Shown piece by piece: positions 17,288 to 25,318 of a stretch of DNA of 64,000 nucleotides. The notes under the pieces were generated by a model that did not search any database, had not been told where the DNA came from, and saw only the letters and a program-made list of their open reading frames with translations. Position 1 is the first letter of the stretch, and each line of letters starts with the position of its first letter. Location: contig CAXXMM010000014.1 of assembly GCA_963676385.2 (NCBI GenBank), forward strand, positions 372,001-436,000, in the 5' to 3' direction. This DNA is from UBA1422 sp963676385. Its GTDB lineage: Bacteria; Bacillota; Clostridia; Peptostreptococcales; Anaerovoracaceae. The translations under genes were made by a program, and so were the position numbers.

Positions 17288-18250
17288 ATGAAAAGAATTG
17301 GAGTCCTAACCAGTGGTGGAGATGCACCAGGGATGAATGCAGCCATCCGATCGGTGGTGAGAACAGGAATATATTACGGAATGGAAGTCATTGGTATTGA
17401 AAGGGGATATGAGGGATTACTTCAAAATGAAACTCGAGTCATGGACATAAGTTCAGTTGGTGATATTTTGCATCGGGGCGGAACCATCCTAAAGACCGCC
17501 CGCAGTGAAGAATTCATGACTGATGCAGGGCTGCAAAAAGCATGCAACACTTTAGAGCAACTGGAAATAAGCGACTTAGTTGTCATTGGTGGAGATGGAA
17601 GCATGAGAGGGGCAATTGAGCTGTCCAAGAAAGGAATCTCGGTGATGTGTCTACCTGGGACCATCGATAATGACATGGGGTATACAGATTTTACCATAGG
17701 GTTTGATACTGCGGTGAATACCGTCTTGGGAGCCATCAGTAATATCAGAGATACTGCCTCTGCCCACGAAAGAACCACCATCATAGAAGTGATGGGAAGG
17801 AGTTGCGGGGACATCGCACTATATGCCGGGGTAAGCGGGGGTGCCGAATACATTTTAATCCCAGAACTGCCGGTTGATATGAATGGCTTATGTGAAAAAG
17901 TCAAAGAAGGAATTGCGAGAAAAAAAAGTCATAACATTATTATCAAGGCTGAAGGTGTTTCGACTTCGTCAGAACAGATTGCTCAAATTGTTTTGCGGGA
18001 GACCGGACAGGAGGCTCGAATTGTTGTTCTTGCATATCTGCAACGAGGAGGCTCGCCATCAGGAAGAGATCGGATGTTGGCAAGCCTTGTGGGAAATCGA
18101 GCAGTTGAATTGATTTATGATGATTCCGGTAGCCGGGCGGTGGGCATTAGCGGCAATGAAATAATTGATATTTCCCTGGAAGAAGCAGTAGGAATCAAGA
18201 AGGAAGCTGCGTTGGATTTGCTCAGTATTATTGACATCCTTTCCAAATAG
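17288..18250 (+). CDS. pfkA: ATP-dependent 6-phosphofructokinase
   Basis: This enzyme phosphorylates fructose 6-phosphate to fructose 1,6-bisphosphate in glycolysis. The 320 residues carry the N-terminal 'GVLTSGGDAPGMNAAIR', the ATP site 'VVIGGDGSMRGA' (about 98-109), the catalytic 'LPGTIDNDMGYTDFTIGFDTA' (about 122-142, with the catalytic Asp) and 'LQRGGSPSGRDRM'. Gly follows the GGDGS motif, which points to ATP rather than pyrophosphate as donor. A perfect AGGAGG stands 9 bases before the ATG. It lies directly behind dnaE and ends the run at a hairpin. Confidence 0.95.
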   Translation: MKRIGVLTSGGDAPGMNAAIRSVVRTGIYYGMEVIGIERGYEGLLQNETRVMDISSVGDILHRGGTILKTARSEEFMTDAGLQKACNTLEQLEISDLVVIGGDGSMRGAIELSKKGISVMCLPGTIDNDMGYTDFTIGFDTAVNTVLGAISNIRDTASAHERTTIIEVMGRSCGDIALYAGVSGGAEYILIPELPVDMNGLCEKVKEGIARKKSHNIIIKAEGVSTSSEQIAQIVLRETGQEARIVVLAYLQRGGSPSGRDRMLASLVGNRAVELIYDDSGSRAVGISGNEIIDISLEEAVGIKKEAALDLLSIIDILSK

Positions 18251-18258
18251 AATATTTG

Positions 18259-18301
18259 AATAAAAATAAGAAATGCGCCAATGTAGTATTCCTTATTTTT
18301 T
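18259..18301. terminator. Bidirectional terminator between pfkA and dinB
   Basis: AAAAATAAGAAAT is followed by a loop of about 13 bases and ATTCCTTATTTTTTA, giving an A/T-rich stem with runs of A on one side and T on the other. It can serve both convergent genes and overlaps the dinB stop. Confidence 0.5.
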
Positions 18302-19567
18302 ATTGGAGGTCTCATTTGAATCATTACCCCATAAGCCGATGTCGTTATGAAGTATTCGGCCAAATCCAATGGACTGTGCACCGTATTTTTCCCTAATTTG
18401 ATCCATGGCAAGGCCAATAATCTCTGACTTTTTTTGACTCTCCGCGGTTTCTGTAAATAATGACATTTGCTCTTCTAAAAGTGGTTTTGTAAGGTGAATA
18501 GCAGTTAGCTGCAGCAAGCGAATTGGCTGGGTAGGGGACCACTGTGACTTAAGAATAGAAAGTGCCATTTCAGTTAAATCAGTGACGTTGCTAACAGGAG
18601 AAGCAAATATTCGTTGCCTGCTAATGGATTGAAAAGTTGGATCTTTAATTTCTAATCGCAATCCGCCGGCTAAAAATCCTGCTTTGCGCAGACGAGAAGC
18701 AACTTTGTCTGAAAGGGCAATCACCGCTGTGGTCATGTCCTCCAATCCAATTAAATCTCTTGAAAAAGTTATGCTATTTCCTATGGATTTTGCTTGTTCC
18801 ACAGTTGACCAAGGAAGGACAGAATCTTGGTCCATTCCATTGGCGTATTGATGTAACATCAGACCGTGCTTCCCCAATAAGCCTACGATGTATTGTTGTG
18901 GCGCTGTGGCCAATGCACCAATGGTATCAATACCCAATTTTCGAAACTTTTCTGCAGAGGCTTTTCCCACAAAAAACATGTCTTCAATAGGAAGGGGCCA
19001 CAAAATAGATTTATAGTTATCTCGAGTGATTACCGTAGTGGCATTCGGCTTTTTGTATTCACTTCCTAGTTTTGCAAAAATTTTATTGAAGGAAACGCCA
19101 ACAGATAATGTTAAATCAAGTTCTTTTTTTACAGTATTTCTAATCTCATCTGCAATCTGGGGACCTGATCCAAATAACTGTTGGCTAGCCGTTACATCTA
19201 ACCAAGATTCATCAATGCTAAATGGCTCAACCAAATCTGTGTATCGAAGATAAATATCATTAATTTGTTTGGAATATTCCTGATATTTTTCCATATGAGG
19301 GGGAACACAATGTAATTCCGGGCATTTTTGTTTTGCATGCCATAGGGTTTCGGCAGTAACTACTCCATATTTTTTTGCAATTTCATTTTTGGCCAAAATA
19401 ATACCATGTCTGTTTTTAGGATTGCCACAAACTGCCATAGGAACATTTCGTAGTTCAGGGTAGTCTAACAATTCAACCGAAGCAAAAAACCCATTCATGT
19501 CGCAGTGTAATATGGTTCTATCAATAACAGTCTTCCTTGTTTCCCTCATTAACCTGACCCATCCCAT
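18293..19567 (-). CDS. dinB: DNA polymerase IV (Y family)
   Basis: A translesion polymerase of 424 residues. The palm motif 'ILHCDMNGFFASVELL' (about residues 19-34) has the catalytic Asp, and 'EPFSIDESWLDVT' (about 113-125) the second acidic pair. A fingers/thumb region with 'GVSFNKIFAKLGSEYKKPNATTVI' and helix-hairpin-helix 'PIEDMFFVGKASAEKFRKLGIDTIGAL' follows. The C-terminus ends with 'EQMSLF', a typical beta-clamp binding peptide (QxSLF). The start could be M1 or M7 (ATG 19549); neither has a clear ribosome site. No SOS box is evident upstream. It is convergent with pfkA and alone in its unit. Confidence 0.92.
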   Translation of the reverse strand: MGWVRLMRETRKTVIDRTILHCDMNGFFASVELLDYPELRNVPMAVCGNPKNRHGIILAKNEIAKKYGVVTAETLWHAKQKCPELHCVPPHMEKYQEYSKQINDIYLRYTDLVEPFSIDESWLDVTASQQLFGSGPQIADEIRNTVKKELDLTLSVGVSFNKIFAKLGSEYKKPNATTVITRDNYKSILWPLPIEDMFFVGKASAEKFRKLGIDTIGALATAPQQYIVGLLGKHGLMLHQYANGMDQDSVLPWSTVEQAKSIGNSITFSRDLIGLEDMTTAVIALSDKVASRLRKAGFLAGGLRLEIKDPTFQSISRQRIFASPVSNVTDLTEMALSILKSQWSPTQPIRLLQLTAIHLTKPLLEEQMSLFTETAESQKKSEIIGLAMDQIREKYGAQSIGFGRILHNDIGLWGNDSNETSNKK

Positions 19568-19686
19568 TCAATTGCTTGTCACATAATCTACAAATTTTCA
19601 CCTTTATTATAACATAATTTTATTGTAGAAAAAAATGCCTCCTCGATGTATAATGTACGAAGCAGCTTGCTAGACAAGGAGACAAA

Positions 19687-20079
19687 ATGGGCAACGTAAT
19701 GGTCTGCGTAACGCAGCAAAAGACATGTGACAGACTCATCCAGTATGGCAGTGAACTCCTAAAGGGAAATAAAGGTGAGCTTTATATTATTCATGTGGCC
19801 CCGGATCATGACAAGTTTTTAGGAAATCACAAGGAGGGGGAAGCACTGGACTATCTATACGAAAAATCCATTGAGTTCGGAGCAAACCTAACTGTTGTTA
19901 GATCAAATAACATCTTGGATACGTTAGTGGATTTGGTCAGAAAAAACAAAGTCGACCATGTTGTAATGGGCGTTCCGGGAAAAACCAGTGCTGAAGAAAA
20001 TTTGGTTACTGTGTTTAGCCAACGTATTGAGAAGCACACGGCATTGACGCTTGTCCCCCCTGAGGAGGAAAACATATGA
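19687..20079 (+). CDS. UspA-like universal stress domain protein
   Basis: A 130-residue single-domain protein: 'VMVCVTQQKTCDRLIQYGSELL' and 'GELYIIHVAPDHDKF' resemble the KdpD-attached Usp subgroup. The C-terminal 'VDHVVMGVPGKTSAEENLVTVFSQRI' corresponds to the usual nucleotide motif but lacks the final Gly-Ser/Thr, so ATP binding is doubtful. An AAGGAG site precedes the ATG. It overlaps the next gene (DUF308 membrane protein) by 4 bases, suggesting that the two act together. Confidence 0.7.
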   Translation: MGNVMVCVTQQKTCDRLIQYGSELLKGNKGELYIIHVAPDHDKFLGNHKEGEALDYLYEKSIEFGANLTVVRSNNILDTLVDLVRKNKVDHVVMGVPGKTSAEENLVTVFSQRIEKHTALTLVPPEEENI

Positions 20080-20855
20080 GATTTTTAACCGTTTTATCGG
20101 GTTTGCTTTTTGTTGCAACAGGAGTTTTTTCCATTGCCAATCAAGGCGCATCTTTTCTTTCAATTGCGTTTATTCTTGGTGTAGTTATGATTTTTGCCGG
20201 CACGATATTAGCTAGTGGATATATATATGGCCGTTATACCAATCGGGAAGAGATATTACCTGATGCAAGCGAAGAAGAAACTGCCTTACGAAAATGTGAA
20301 AACAGAAGTCAAAAAAACGCCCATGGCTGGATAATGATAGATGGCACCATCACTTTTGTGTTGGGATTACTAGTATTATCCAACCAACTTAAGGCAGAAA
20401 TTGCAGTGGTTAGCGTTTTTGGCATGTGGATGCTTAACGCTGGTGTTCGTCGTGTTGTCACATCCACATACATTGACAGAGTACAAAAATCAAAAAACTA
20501 TTACTGGACATTGGGGACTGGCATACTCAATACTGTTGCTGGAATTTACGCATTTTACAATAGTAGTGCATTTCATTTCCCTGTGGCTTCTTTGCTGGGG
20601 TGCTTTTTCGTGCTACAGGGAATCAGTTCTTTGGAACTGGGAATCCACATGCCCCATCGTAACAAAACCAACAAATTGCTCAATGATATTGAAGATAAAT
20701 TGCAGCAAACCATGATGCAATTCAATATGTTAAAGAAGGAAGACCTAATTTCTTATGCAAATGAACACCGATATCCAATTGATAAGGAAGCTTCCAAAGA
20801 AGAAATCCTCAAGGATATTAGGACGGCGATCAATCTTGAAAAACAAGGAAAATAG
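20076..20855 (+). CDS. DUF308/HdeD-like membrane protein with a helix-extension-helix-like tail
   Basis: This 259-residue protein has six or more hydrophobic segments in two groups: about residues 4-58, then a charged loop at 58-85, then about 87-190. Both halves resemble the repeated two-helix pattern of DUF308/HdeD acid-stress proteins. The C-terminal 50 residues are soluble and end 'LKKEDLISYANEHRYPIDKE', followed by 'ASKEEILKDIRTAI', which looks like a Rho_N/SAP-type helix-extension-helix motif. It is translationally coupled (ATGA) to the UspA-like gene. Function is unknown; a stress role is inferred from both families. Confidence 0.6.
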   Translation: MRFLTVLSGLLFVATGVFSIANQGASFLSIAFILGVVMIFAGTILASGYIYGRYTNREEILPDASEEETALRKCENRSQKNAHGWIMIDGTITFVLGLLVLSNQLKAEIAVVSVFGMWMLNAGVRRVVTSTYIDRVQKSKNYYWTLGTGILNTVAGIYAFYNSSAFHFPVASLLGCFFVLQGISSLELGIHMPHRNKTNKLLNDIEDKLQQTMMQFNMLKKEDLISYANEHRYPIDKEASKEEILKDIRTAINLEKQGK

Positions 20856-20910
20856 CATAGGATAGCGCAGAATCAATGTTAACTAGTGCAAAATAGAATT
20901 GCAGATGAGA

Positions 20911-20946
20911 AATCAAGGTGGATGCACCACCTTGATATTTTTTATT
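20911..20946 (+). terminator. Terminator after the UspA/DUF308 pair
   Basis: ATCAAGGTGG, loop ATGCA, CCACCTTGAT and then ATTTTTTATT form a strong hairpin with a T run, 56 bases after the DUF308 stop. Confidence 0.75.
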
Positions 20947-20961
20947 CAAATATGCTACTAT
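20932..20961 (+). promoter_or_regulatory. Likely promoter for the two FAD-oxidoreductase genes
   Basis: TTGATA (20932-20937), an 18-base spacer and TACTAT (20956-20961) stand 22 bases before the ATG, overlapping the preceding terminator. The match is moderate. Confidence 0.35.
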
Positions 20962-20983
20962 GATAATAGTGGGAGGGAATGAA

Positions 20984-22165
20984 ATGTACGATATTGGAAT
21001 TATTGGTGGGGGTCCGGCCGGAATGACAACTGCCATTGTTGCGGCACAAAACAATCCGAATTTAAAGATTTGTCTTGTAGAGAAGAATAATCGTTTGGGT
21101 AAAAAACTGTATGTAACCGGGAATGGCAAATGCAATCTAAGCAACGTATCATGCAATGAAATAACAACCATCATGAAATTTTTTGATAGTATTGGGATTG
21201 TCACACGAACCGATGATGCAGGGCGGCTTTATCCATGTTCCGAGCAAGCCTCAGACGTGGTTATGGCGTTGGAAAATGCATTGCACGCATTGAATATTGA
21301 AATACTTGAAAATCAAACACCAATTAAAATTGAAGAGACAATACAAGGCTTTGAAATTACCTTAGAACAGAACGTGCTTTTGTGCAAAAAAATAATGTTG
21401 GCCACAGGGGGGAAAGCAGGACCCCAATTTGGTACTACAGGAGATGGCTATGTAATGGCCAAAGGGTTTGGGCATTCTATAACACGTACCTATCCGGTTT
21501 TATCTCCCATTGAATGCGCTGGAGATTTTAAAAATCTAAAGGGGATACGTGCCAAAGGCATAGTTACCTTAGAAAAATCCGGGCAGCTCATTGCACAGGA
21601 GCAGGGGGAAATTCAATTTACAGAAGATGGCCTTTCTGGAATTTGTGTATTCAATCTTTCGCGTTTAATTATTTTGGATTCCCATGTTCCGTATGGTGAG
21701 AGTATCAGAGAGTATTATATGAATATTGATTTCTTACCAAATTTCGAAGAAGCACAATTAATGGAACTTCTTCAAAAACGCAGCCTCCAACCCTTGGGAA
21801 AAAATGCCGATTTATTTTTGACGCTGGTGCATCCATCCCTGGGATTGGATGTTCTTAAGAAGTGTAATTTGCCTGAAAATGGTTTATCCATAAAATTGTC
21901 CGTGGAACATTTCCAACAGATTGCTCACCTCTTAAAAAATTGGGGGGCATCGGTGGTAGGAGTGAAGGGTTGGAAAAAAGCGCAAGTGACAGGTGGTGGC
22001 GTGGAACTTGCTCAAGTGAATCCAGACACAATGGAATCTAAGTTGGTTTCCGGTTTATATTTTGCCGGAGAATTGCTGGACTATGATGGACCTAGTGGGG
22101 GATTTAATCTTCATCTTGCGTGGGAAAGTGGAATCAAGGCAGGAAAGGCAATGGCAAATGTATAA
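20984..22165 (+). CDS. HI0933/BaiN-family NAD(P)/FAD-dependent oxidoreductase
   Basis: A 393-residue flavoprotein. The FAD-binding 'DIGIIGGGPAGMTTAIVAA' is at the N-terminus, 'NGKCNLSN' at about residues 47-54, 'LATGGKAGPQFGTTGDGY' in the middle, and the closing 'GLYFAGELLDYDGPSGGFNLHLAWESG' near the end, which matches the HI0933/aminoacetone oxidase-like family. Family members reduce unsaturated substrates (for example bile-acid intermediates by BaiN), but the substrate here is unknown. The segment between CNLSN and the 'FFDSIG' helix is only about 10 residues, shorter than in most relatives. GGGAGG precedes ATG 20984. It overlaps the next FAD gene by 8 bases. Confidence 0.8.
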   Translation: MYDIGIIGGGPAGMTTAIVAAQNNPNLKICLVEKNNRLGKKLYVTGNGKCNLSNVSCNEITTIMKFFDSIGIVTRTDDAGRLYPCSEQASDVVMALENALHALNIEILENQTPIKIEETIQGFEITLEQNVLLCKKIMLATGGKAGPQFGTTGDGYVMAKGFGHSITRTYPVLSPIECAGDFKNLKGIRAKGIVTLEKSGQLIAQEQGEIQFTEDGLSGICVFNLSRLIILDSHVPYGESIREYYMNIDFLPNFEEAQLMELLQKRSLQPLGKNADLFLTLVHPSLGLDVLKKCNLPENGLSIKLSVEHFQQIAHLLKNWGASVVGVKGWKKAQVTGGGVELAQVNPDTMESKLVSGLYFAGELLDYDGPSGGFNLHLAWESGIKAGKAMANV

Positions 22166-23672
22166 ATATAGAATATCGGAAATCAAACTGAACCTAGATG
22201 AGGAATTATCTCAAATCCCCGAGAAAATTCGTGGGAAACTACGATTCGACTCGCTGGAAATCCTATCCTACCATGTTTCAAAAGAATCTGTTGATGCCAG
22301 AGACAAGGGACATATTTTGAGGGTCTATTCTGTCATATTCGAGACAAATGAAATCCTTCCATTAGAAGAAGTATCCGACGGGGCTTATCGATTGCTATCA
22401 AAAGAACTGGTCTCCCATCCCAAGCACCCCCCTGTGATTGTTGGATTTGGCCCTTGTGGAATTTTTGCTGCATGGGCATTGGTACAAATGGGGATTATGC
22501 CTATCGTTTTAGAGAGGGGGAAGGCAATGCCCACTCGGGACAATGATGTGGAAAAATTTTGGAAACAGGGAATTTTAGATGAAGAATCAAATGTACAATA
22601 TGGTGAAGGCGGGGCCGGTGCCTATTCTGATGGTAAGCTTACCACAGGGACTCGCGACCCAAGGAATCGTCTTGTCCTTCAAACCCTAGTGGCTGCTGGG
22701 GCAGATCCTGAAATCTTATACAAACAAAGACCTCATGTGGGAACGGATGTGCTGAAGACTGTGGTAACACGACTTCGAACGGATATGGAACAGCAAGGTT
22801 GCTGCATCAATTTTTCATCAAAAATGACGGATATACTTGTGGAGAATCATCAGATTGTTGGCGTTGAAGTAAATCATTCTCTGATGATTCCTACCAATCA
22901 TCTTATTCTTGCCATTGGCCATAGTGCCAGAGATACCTTTCAAATGTTGAATCTTCATGAGGTGCCAATGGCTCCCAAACCATTTTCAATGGGTATTCGT
23001 ATGGAACACCCACAAAAAATGATAAACCAAGCTCAGTACGGAGATTCCAGTTTGGCTGAAATATTAGGTCCTGCAGAATATAAATTGGTACATCATTGTA
23101 CTAGCGGACGGGGGATTTACTCTTTCTGCATGTGCCCGGGAGGACAGGTTATCGCTGCATCTTCAGAGCAGGGAGGAGTGGTAGTTAACGGAATGAGCTT
23201 TCATGCTCGGGACGGGTTATATGCCAATAGTGGGATTTTGACCGATGTGCATATTGATGATTATTACAAAAGTAGTCCGTTGGATGGCATTGCATTCCAA
23301 CGTGAAATAGAACAAAAAGCCTATCAATTAACTGGAAAGGAAAACATGCCACCCTGTACCACATGGGGAAGTTTTAAGAAAAACAAAAATGATATTCTTC
23401 GTAAATGCTTGCCGGAGTTTATCACATTGTCATTAATGGAGGGAATTCCGGCTTTTGGGAAAAAAATTCATGGTTTTGATGGATTAGATGGAAGAATGAG
23501 CGGTGTAGAAACGAGAAGTTCTTCCCCCCTTCGAATTCTGAGAAACCAAGCATATGTTAGTGATATAAAAGGCCTCTATCCTGGCGGAGAAGGGGGAGGA
23601 CACGCAGGAGGTATCGTATCCGCTGCAGTGGATGGAATCAAATTGGCAGAGTCCATTGCAAAAGGAGAGTAA
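22158..23672 (+). CDS. COG2509-type FAD-dependent dehydrogenase
   Basis: A 504-residue protein. The first 90 residues form a small domain ahead of the FAD site 'PVIVGFGPCGIFAAWALVQMG' (about 93-113). Then come 'LERGKAMPTRDNDVEKFW', 'NVQYGEGGAGAYSDGKLTTGT', 'MAPKPFSMGIRMEHPQ', 'FCMCPGGQVIAASSEQGGVVVNGMS' and the C-terminal 'GLYPGGEGGGHAGGIVSAAVDG'. This is the widespread but uncharacterised COG2509 family. ATG 22158 lies inside the end of the HI0933 gene, so the two flavoproteins are translationally coupled. The physiological substrate is unknown. Confidence 0.85.
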   Translation: MYKYRISEIKLNLDEELSQIPEKIRGKLRFDSLEILSYHVSKESVDARDKGHILRVYSVIFETNEILPLEEVSDGAYRLLSKELVSHPKHPPVIVGFGPCGIFAAWALVQMGIMPIVLERGKAMPTRDNDVEKFWKQGILDEESNVQYGEGGAGAYSDGKLTTGTRDPRNRLVLQTLVAAGADPEILYKQRPHVGTDVLKTVVTRLRTDMEQQGCCINFSSKMTDILVENHQIVGVEVNHSLMIPTNHLILAIGHSARDTFQMLNLHEVPMAPKPFSMGIRMEHPQKMINQAQYGDSSLAEILGPAEYKLVHHCTSGRGIYSFCMCPGGQVIAASSEQGGVVVNGMSFHARDGLYANSGILTDVHIDDYYKSSPLDGIAFQREIEQKAYQLTGKENMPPCTTWGSFKKNKNDILRKCLPEFITLSLMEGIPAFGKKIHGFDGLDGRMSGVETRSSSPLRILRNQAYVSDIKGLYPGGEGGGHAGGIVSAAVDGIKLAESIAKGE

Positions 23673-23675
23673 AAC

Positions 23676-23715
23676 AAAAAGGCAAATCCATGAGATGATG
23701 CGATTTGCCTTTTTT
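23676..23715. terminator. Bidirectional terminator between the FAD gene and gpmI
   Basis: AAAAAGGCAAATC ... GATTTGCCTTTTTT with a 13-base loop; A and T runs on both sides make it work for both convergent genes. Confidence 0.8.
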
Positions 23716-23720
23716 ATTCC

Positions 23721-25241
23721 TTATTTTTGGAGGAGACTCTTGCCTGTCATTTCTGGGGGGGGTTGAATATTCATCAGATGAAGCAAAGTAGGAGCAATGT
23801 CTGCCAGTTTCCCACCTTCGACCAATCTTGCCGGATGATTGGAAATGTATACCAACGGAACTGGATTTAATGAATGGGCAGTCACCACATGATTATCTTC
23901 ATCCAACATACAGTCAGCGTTTCCATGGTCTGCAGTCAGTAATATTTGTCCGTCTCTGGCTAATATTTCTGCCACAATTTTGGGGACGCATTGTTCCAAG
24001 GTTTCAATTGCCTTGATGGCCGCTTCCATGATACCGGTATGCCCAACCATATCAGCATTGGCAAAATTAAGAATAATCACATCATAATAGTTCTTCTGAA
24101 TTTGACGAAGAACCTCTTCGGTCAATCGGTAAGCACTCATTTCCGGTTGTAAATCATAGGTTGCAACTTTTGGAGAGGGGATTAAAATCCGATCTTCTCC
24201 GGGAGAGGGAGCTTCAATACCACCGTTAAAGAAAAAGGTCACATGGGCATATTTTTCTGTTTCGGCGATACGGAGTTGGTTTAAATGTGCTTGGGATAAT
24301 ACTTGGCCCAGTGTGTTTTTTATATCATCCTGTAGAAATGCCACCTTTACATTTGGCATTAATGTGTCGTATTCCGTCATACAAACATAGCATATGTCCG
24401 TGGGCACTCTTTTTCTATGAAAACCACTAAAATCAGGGTCGACAATTGCCCGGGTAATTTCACGGGCTCGATCCGGTCTAAAGTTAAACATAATAATGCT
24501 GTCATGATTTTGGATGGGTGCAGGGGTATCTACAATAGTAGGGAGCAGAAACTCATCGTTTTCATTTCGGCGGTATCCTGCCTCCACCGCCTCAGATGCA
24601 GAATTGGCACGGAGCCCTTCCCCCAACACAATGGCGTTATATGCCTTTTCCAGGCGATTCCAGCGCTTATCTCTATCCATAGCGTAATAACGGCCGGAAA
24701 TCGAAACGATACGCCCTAAATCGATTTTTTTGCAATATGCTTCCAGACGTTTAATGTAAGAAAGGGCGCTGCGAGGTGGCACATCCCGTCCATCTAATAG
24801 TCCGTGAATATATACTTGTGACACACCTTTCTCTTTTGCTAAATCCAAAAGAGCAAATAAATGATCTATGTGGCTGTGGACCCCGCCGTCGGAAAGGAGC
24901 CCAATCACATGCAATCCTGTTTTGTGTTGCAATGAGAAATCCATTGCTTGATTGAGGGGACCGTTTTGACGAAAATTTCCATTGCTAATTTCAGATGAAA
25001 TAAGGGTAAAATCTTGATATACAATTCTTCCGCTTCCAATGTTCAAATGACCGACTTCCGAGTTGCCCATTTGACCTTCAGGCAATCCAACCGCAGGGCC
25101 GCACGCTTGAAGGGTAGTGTGGGGAAAGTCATTCATAATCCGATCCAACTGGGGTTTTTTTGCCATTGCAATGGCGTTTCCATGGAGATTTGGATTCATG
25201 CCAAATCCATCCATAATTAATATCATGCTGGGTTTTTTCAT
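23721..25241 (-). CDS. gpmI: 2,3-bisphosphoglycerate-independent phosphoglycerate mutase
   Basis: This enzyme interconverts 3- and 2-phosphoglycerate in glycolysis using two manganese ions. The 506 residues show the N-terminal metal Asp in 'ILIMDGFGMN', the phosphoserine loop 'GQMGNSEVGHLNIG' (Ser near residue 63), 'HGLLDGRDVPP', 'ISGRYYAMDRDKRW', 'NFRPDRARE', and the C-terminal metal residues in 'NFANADMVGHTG' and 'LTADHGNAD'. All expected motifs are intact and the length is typical. The start follows an AAAGG site. It is transcribed alone, divergent from addA. Confidence 0.95.
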   Translation of the reverse strand: MKKPSMILIMDGFGMNPNLHGNAIAMAKKPQLDRIMNDFPHTTLQACGPAVGLPEGQMGNSEVGHLNIGSGRIVYQDFTLISSEISNGNFRQNGPLNQAMDFSLQHKTGLHVIGLLSDGGVHSHIDHLFALLDLAKEKGVSQVYIHGLLDGRDVPPRSALSYIKRLEAYCKKIDLGRIVSISGRYYAMDRDKRWNRLEKAYNAIVLGEGLRANSASEAVEAGYRRNENDEFLLPTIVDTPAPIQNHDSIIMFNFRPDRAREITRAIVDPDFSGFHRKRVPTDICYVCMTEYDTLMPNVKVAFLQDDIKNTLGQVLSQAHLNQLRIAETEKYAHVTFFFNGGIEAPSPGEDRILIPSPKVATYDLQPEMSAYRLTEEVLRQIQKNYYDVIILNFANADMVGHTGIMEAAIKAIETLEQCVPKIVAEILARDGQILLTADHGNADCMLDEDNHVVTAHSLNPVPLVYISNHPARLVEGGKLADIAPTLLHLMNIQPPPEMTGKSLLQK

Positions 25242-25278
25242 TTAAAATTGCCTTTCATTTCTTCAAACTACAACTCAT

Positions 25279-25287
25279 ATTATACCA
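25279..25287 (-). promoter_or_regulatory. Extended -10 promoter of gpmI
   Basis: On the minus strand TGG directly precedes TATAAT (25284-25279), an extended -10 element, giving a leader of about 30 bases to the gpmI start. A clear -35 box is not seen. Confidence 0.45.
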
Positions 25288-25302
25288 TAGTCAGATAAAT
25301 CA

Positions 25303-25311
25303 TGATATAAT
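25303..25311 (+). promoter_or_regulatory. Extended -10 promoter giving a probable leaderless addA transcript
   Basis: TGA followed by TATAAT (25306-25311) ends 7 bases before the addA ATG at 25319. The bases between hold no ribosome site. The -35 region is poor, as is often allowed for extended -10 promoters. Confidence 0.5.
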
Positions 25312-25318
25312 TATACCC

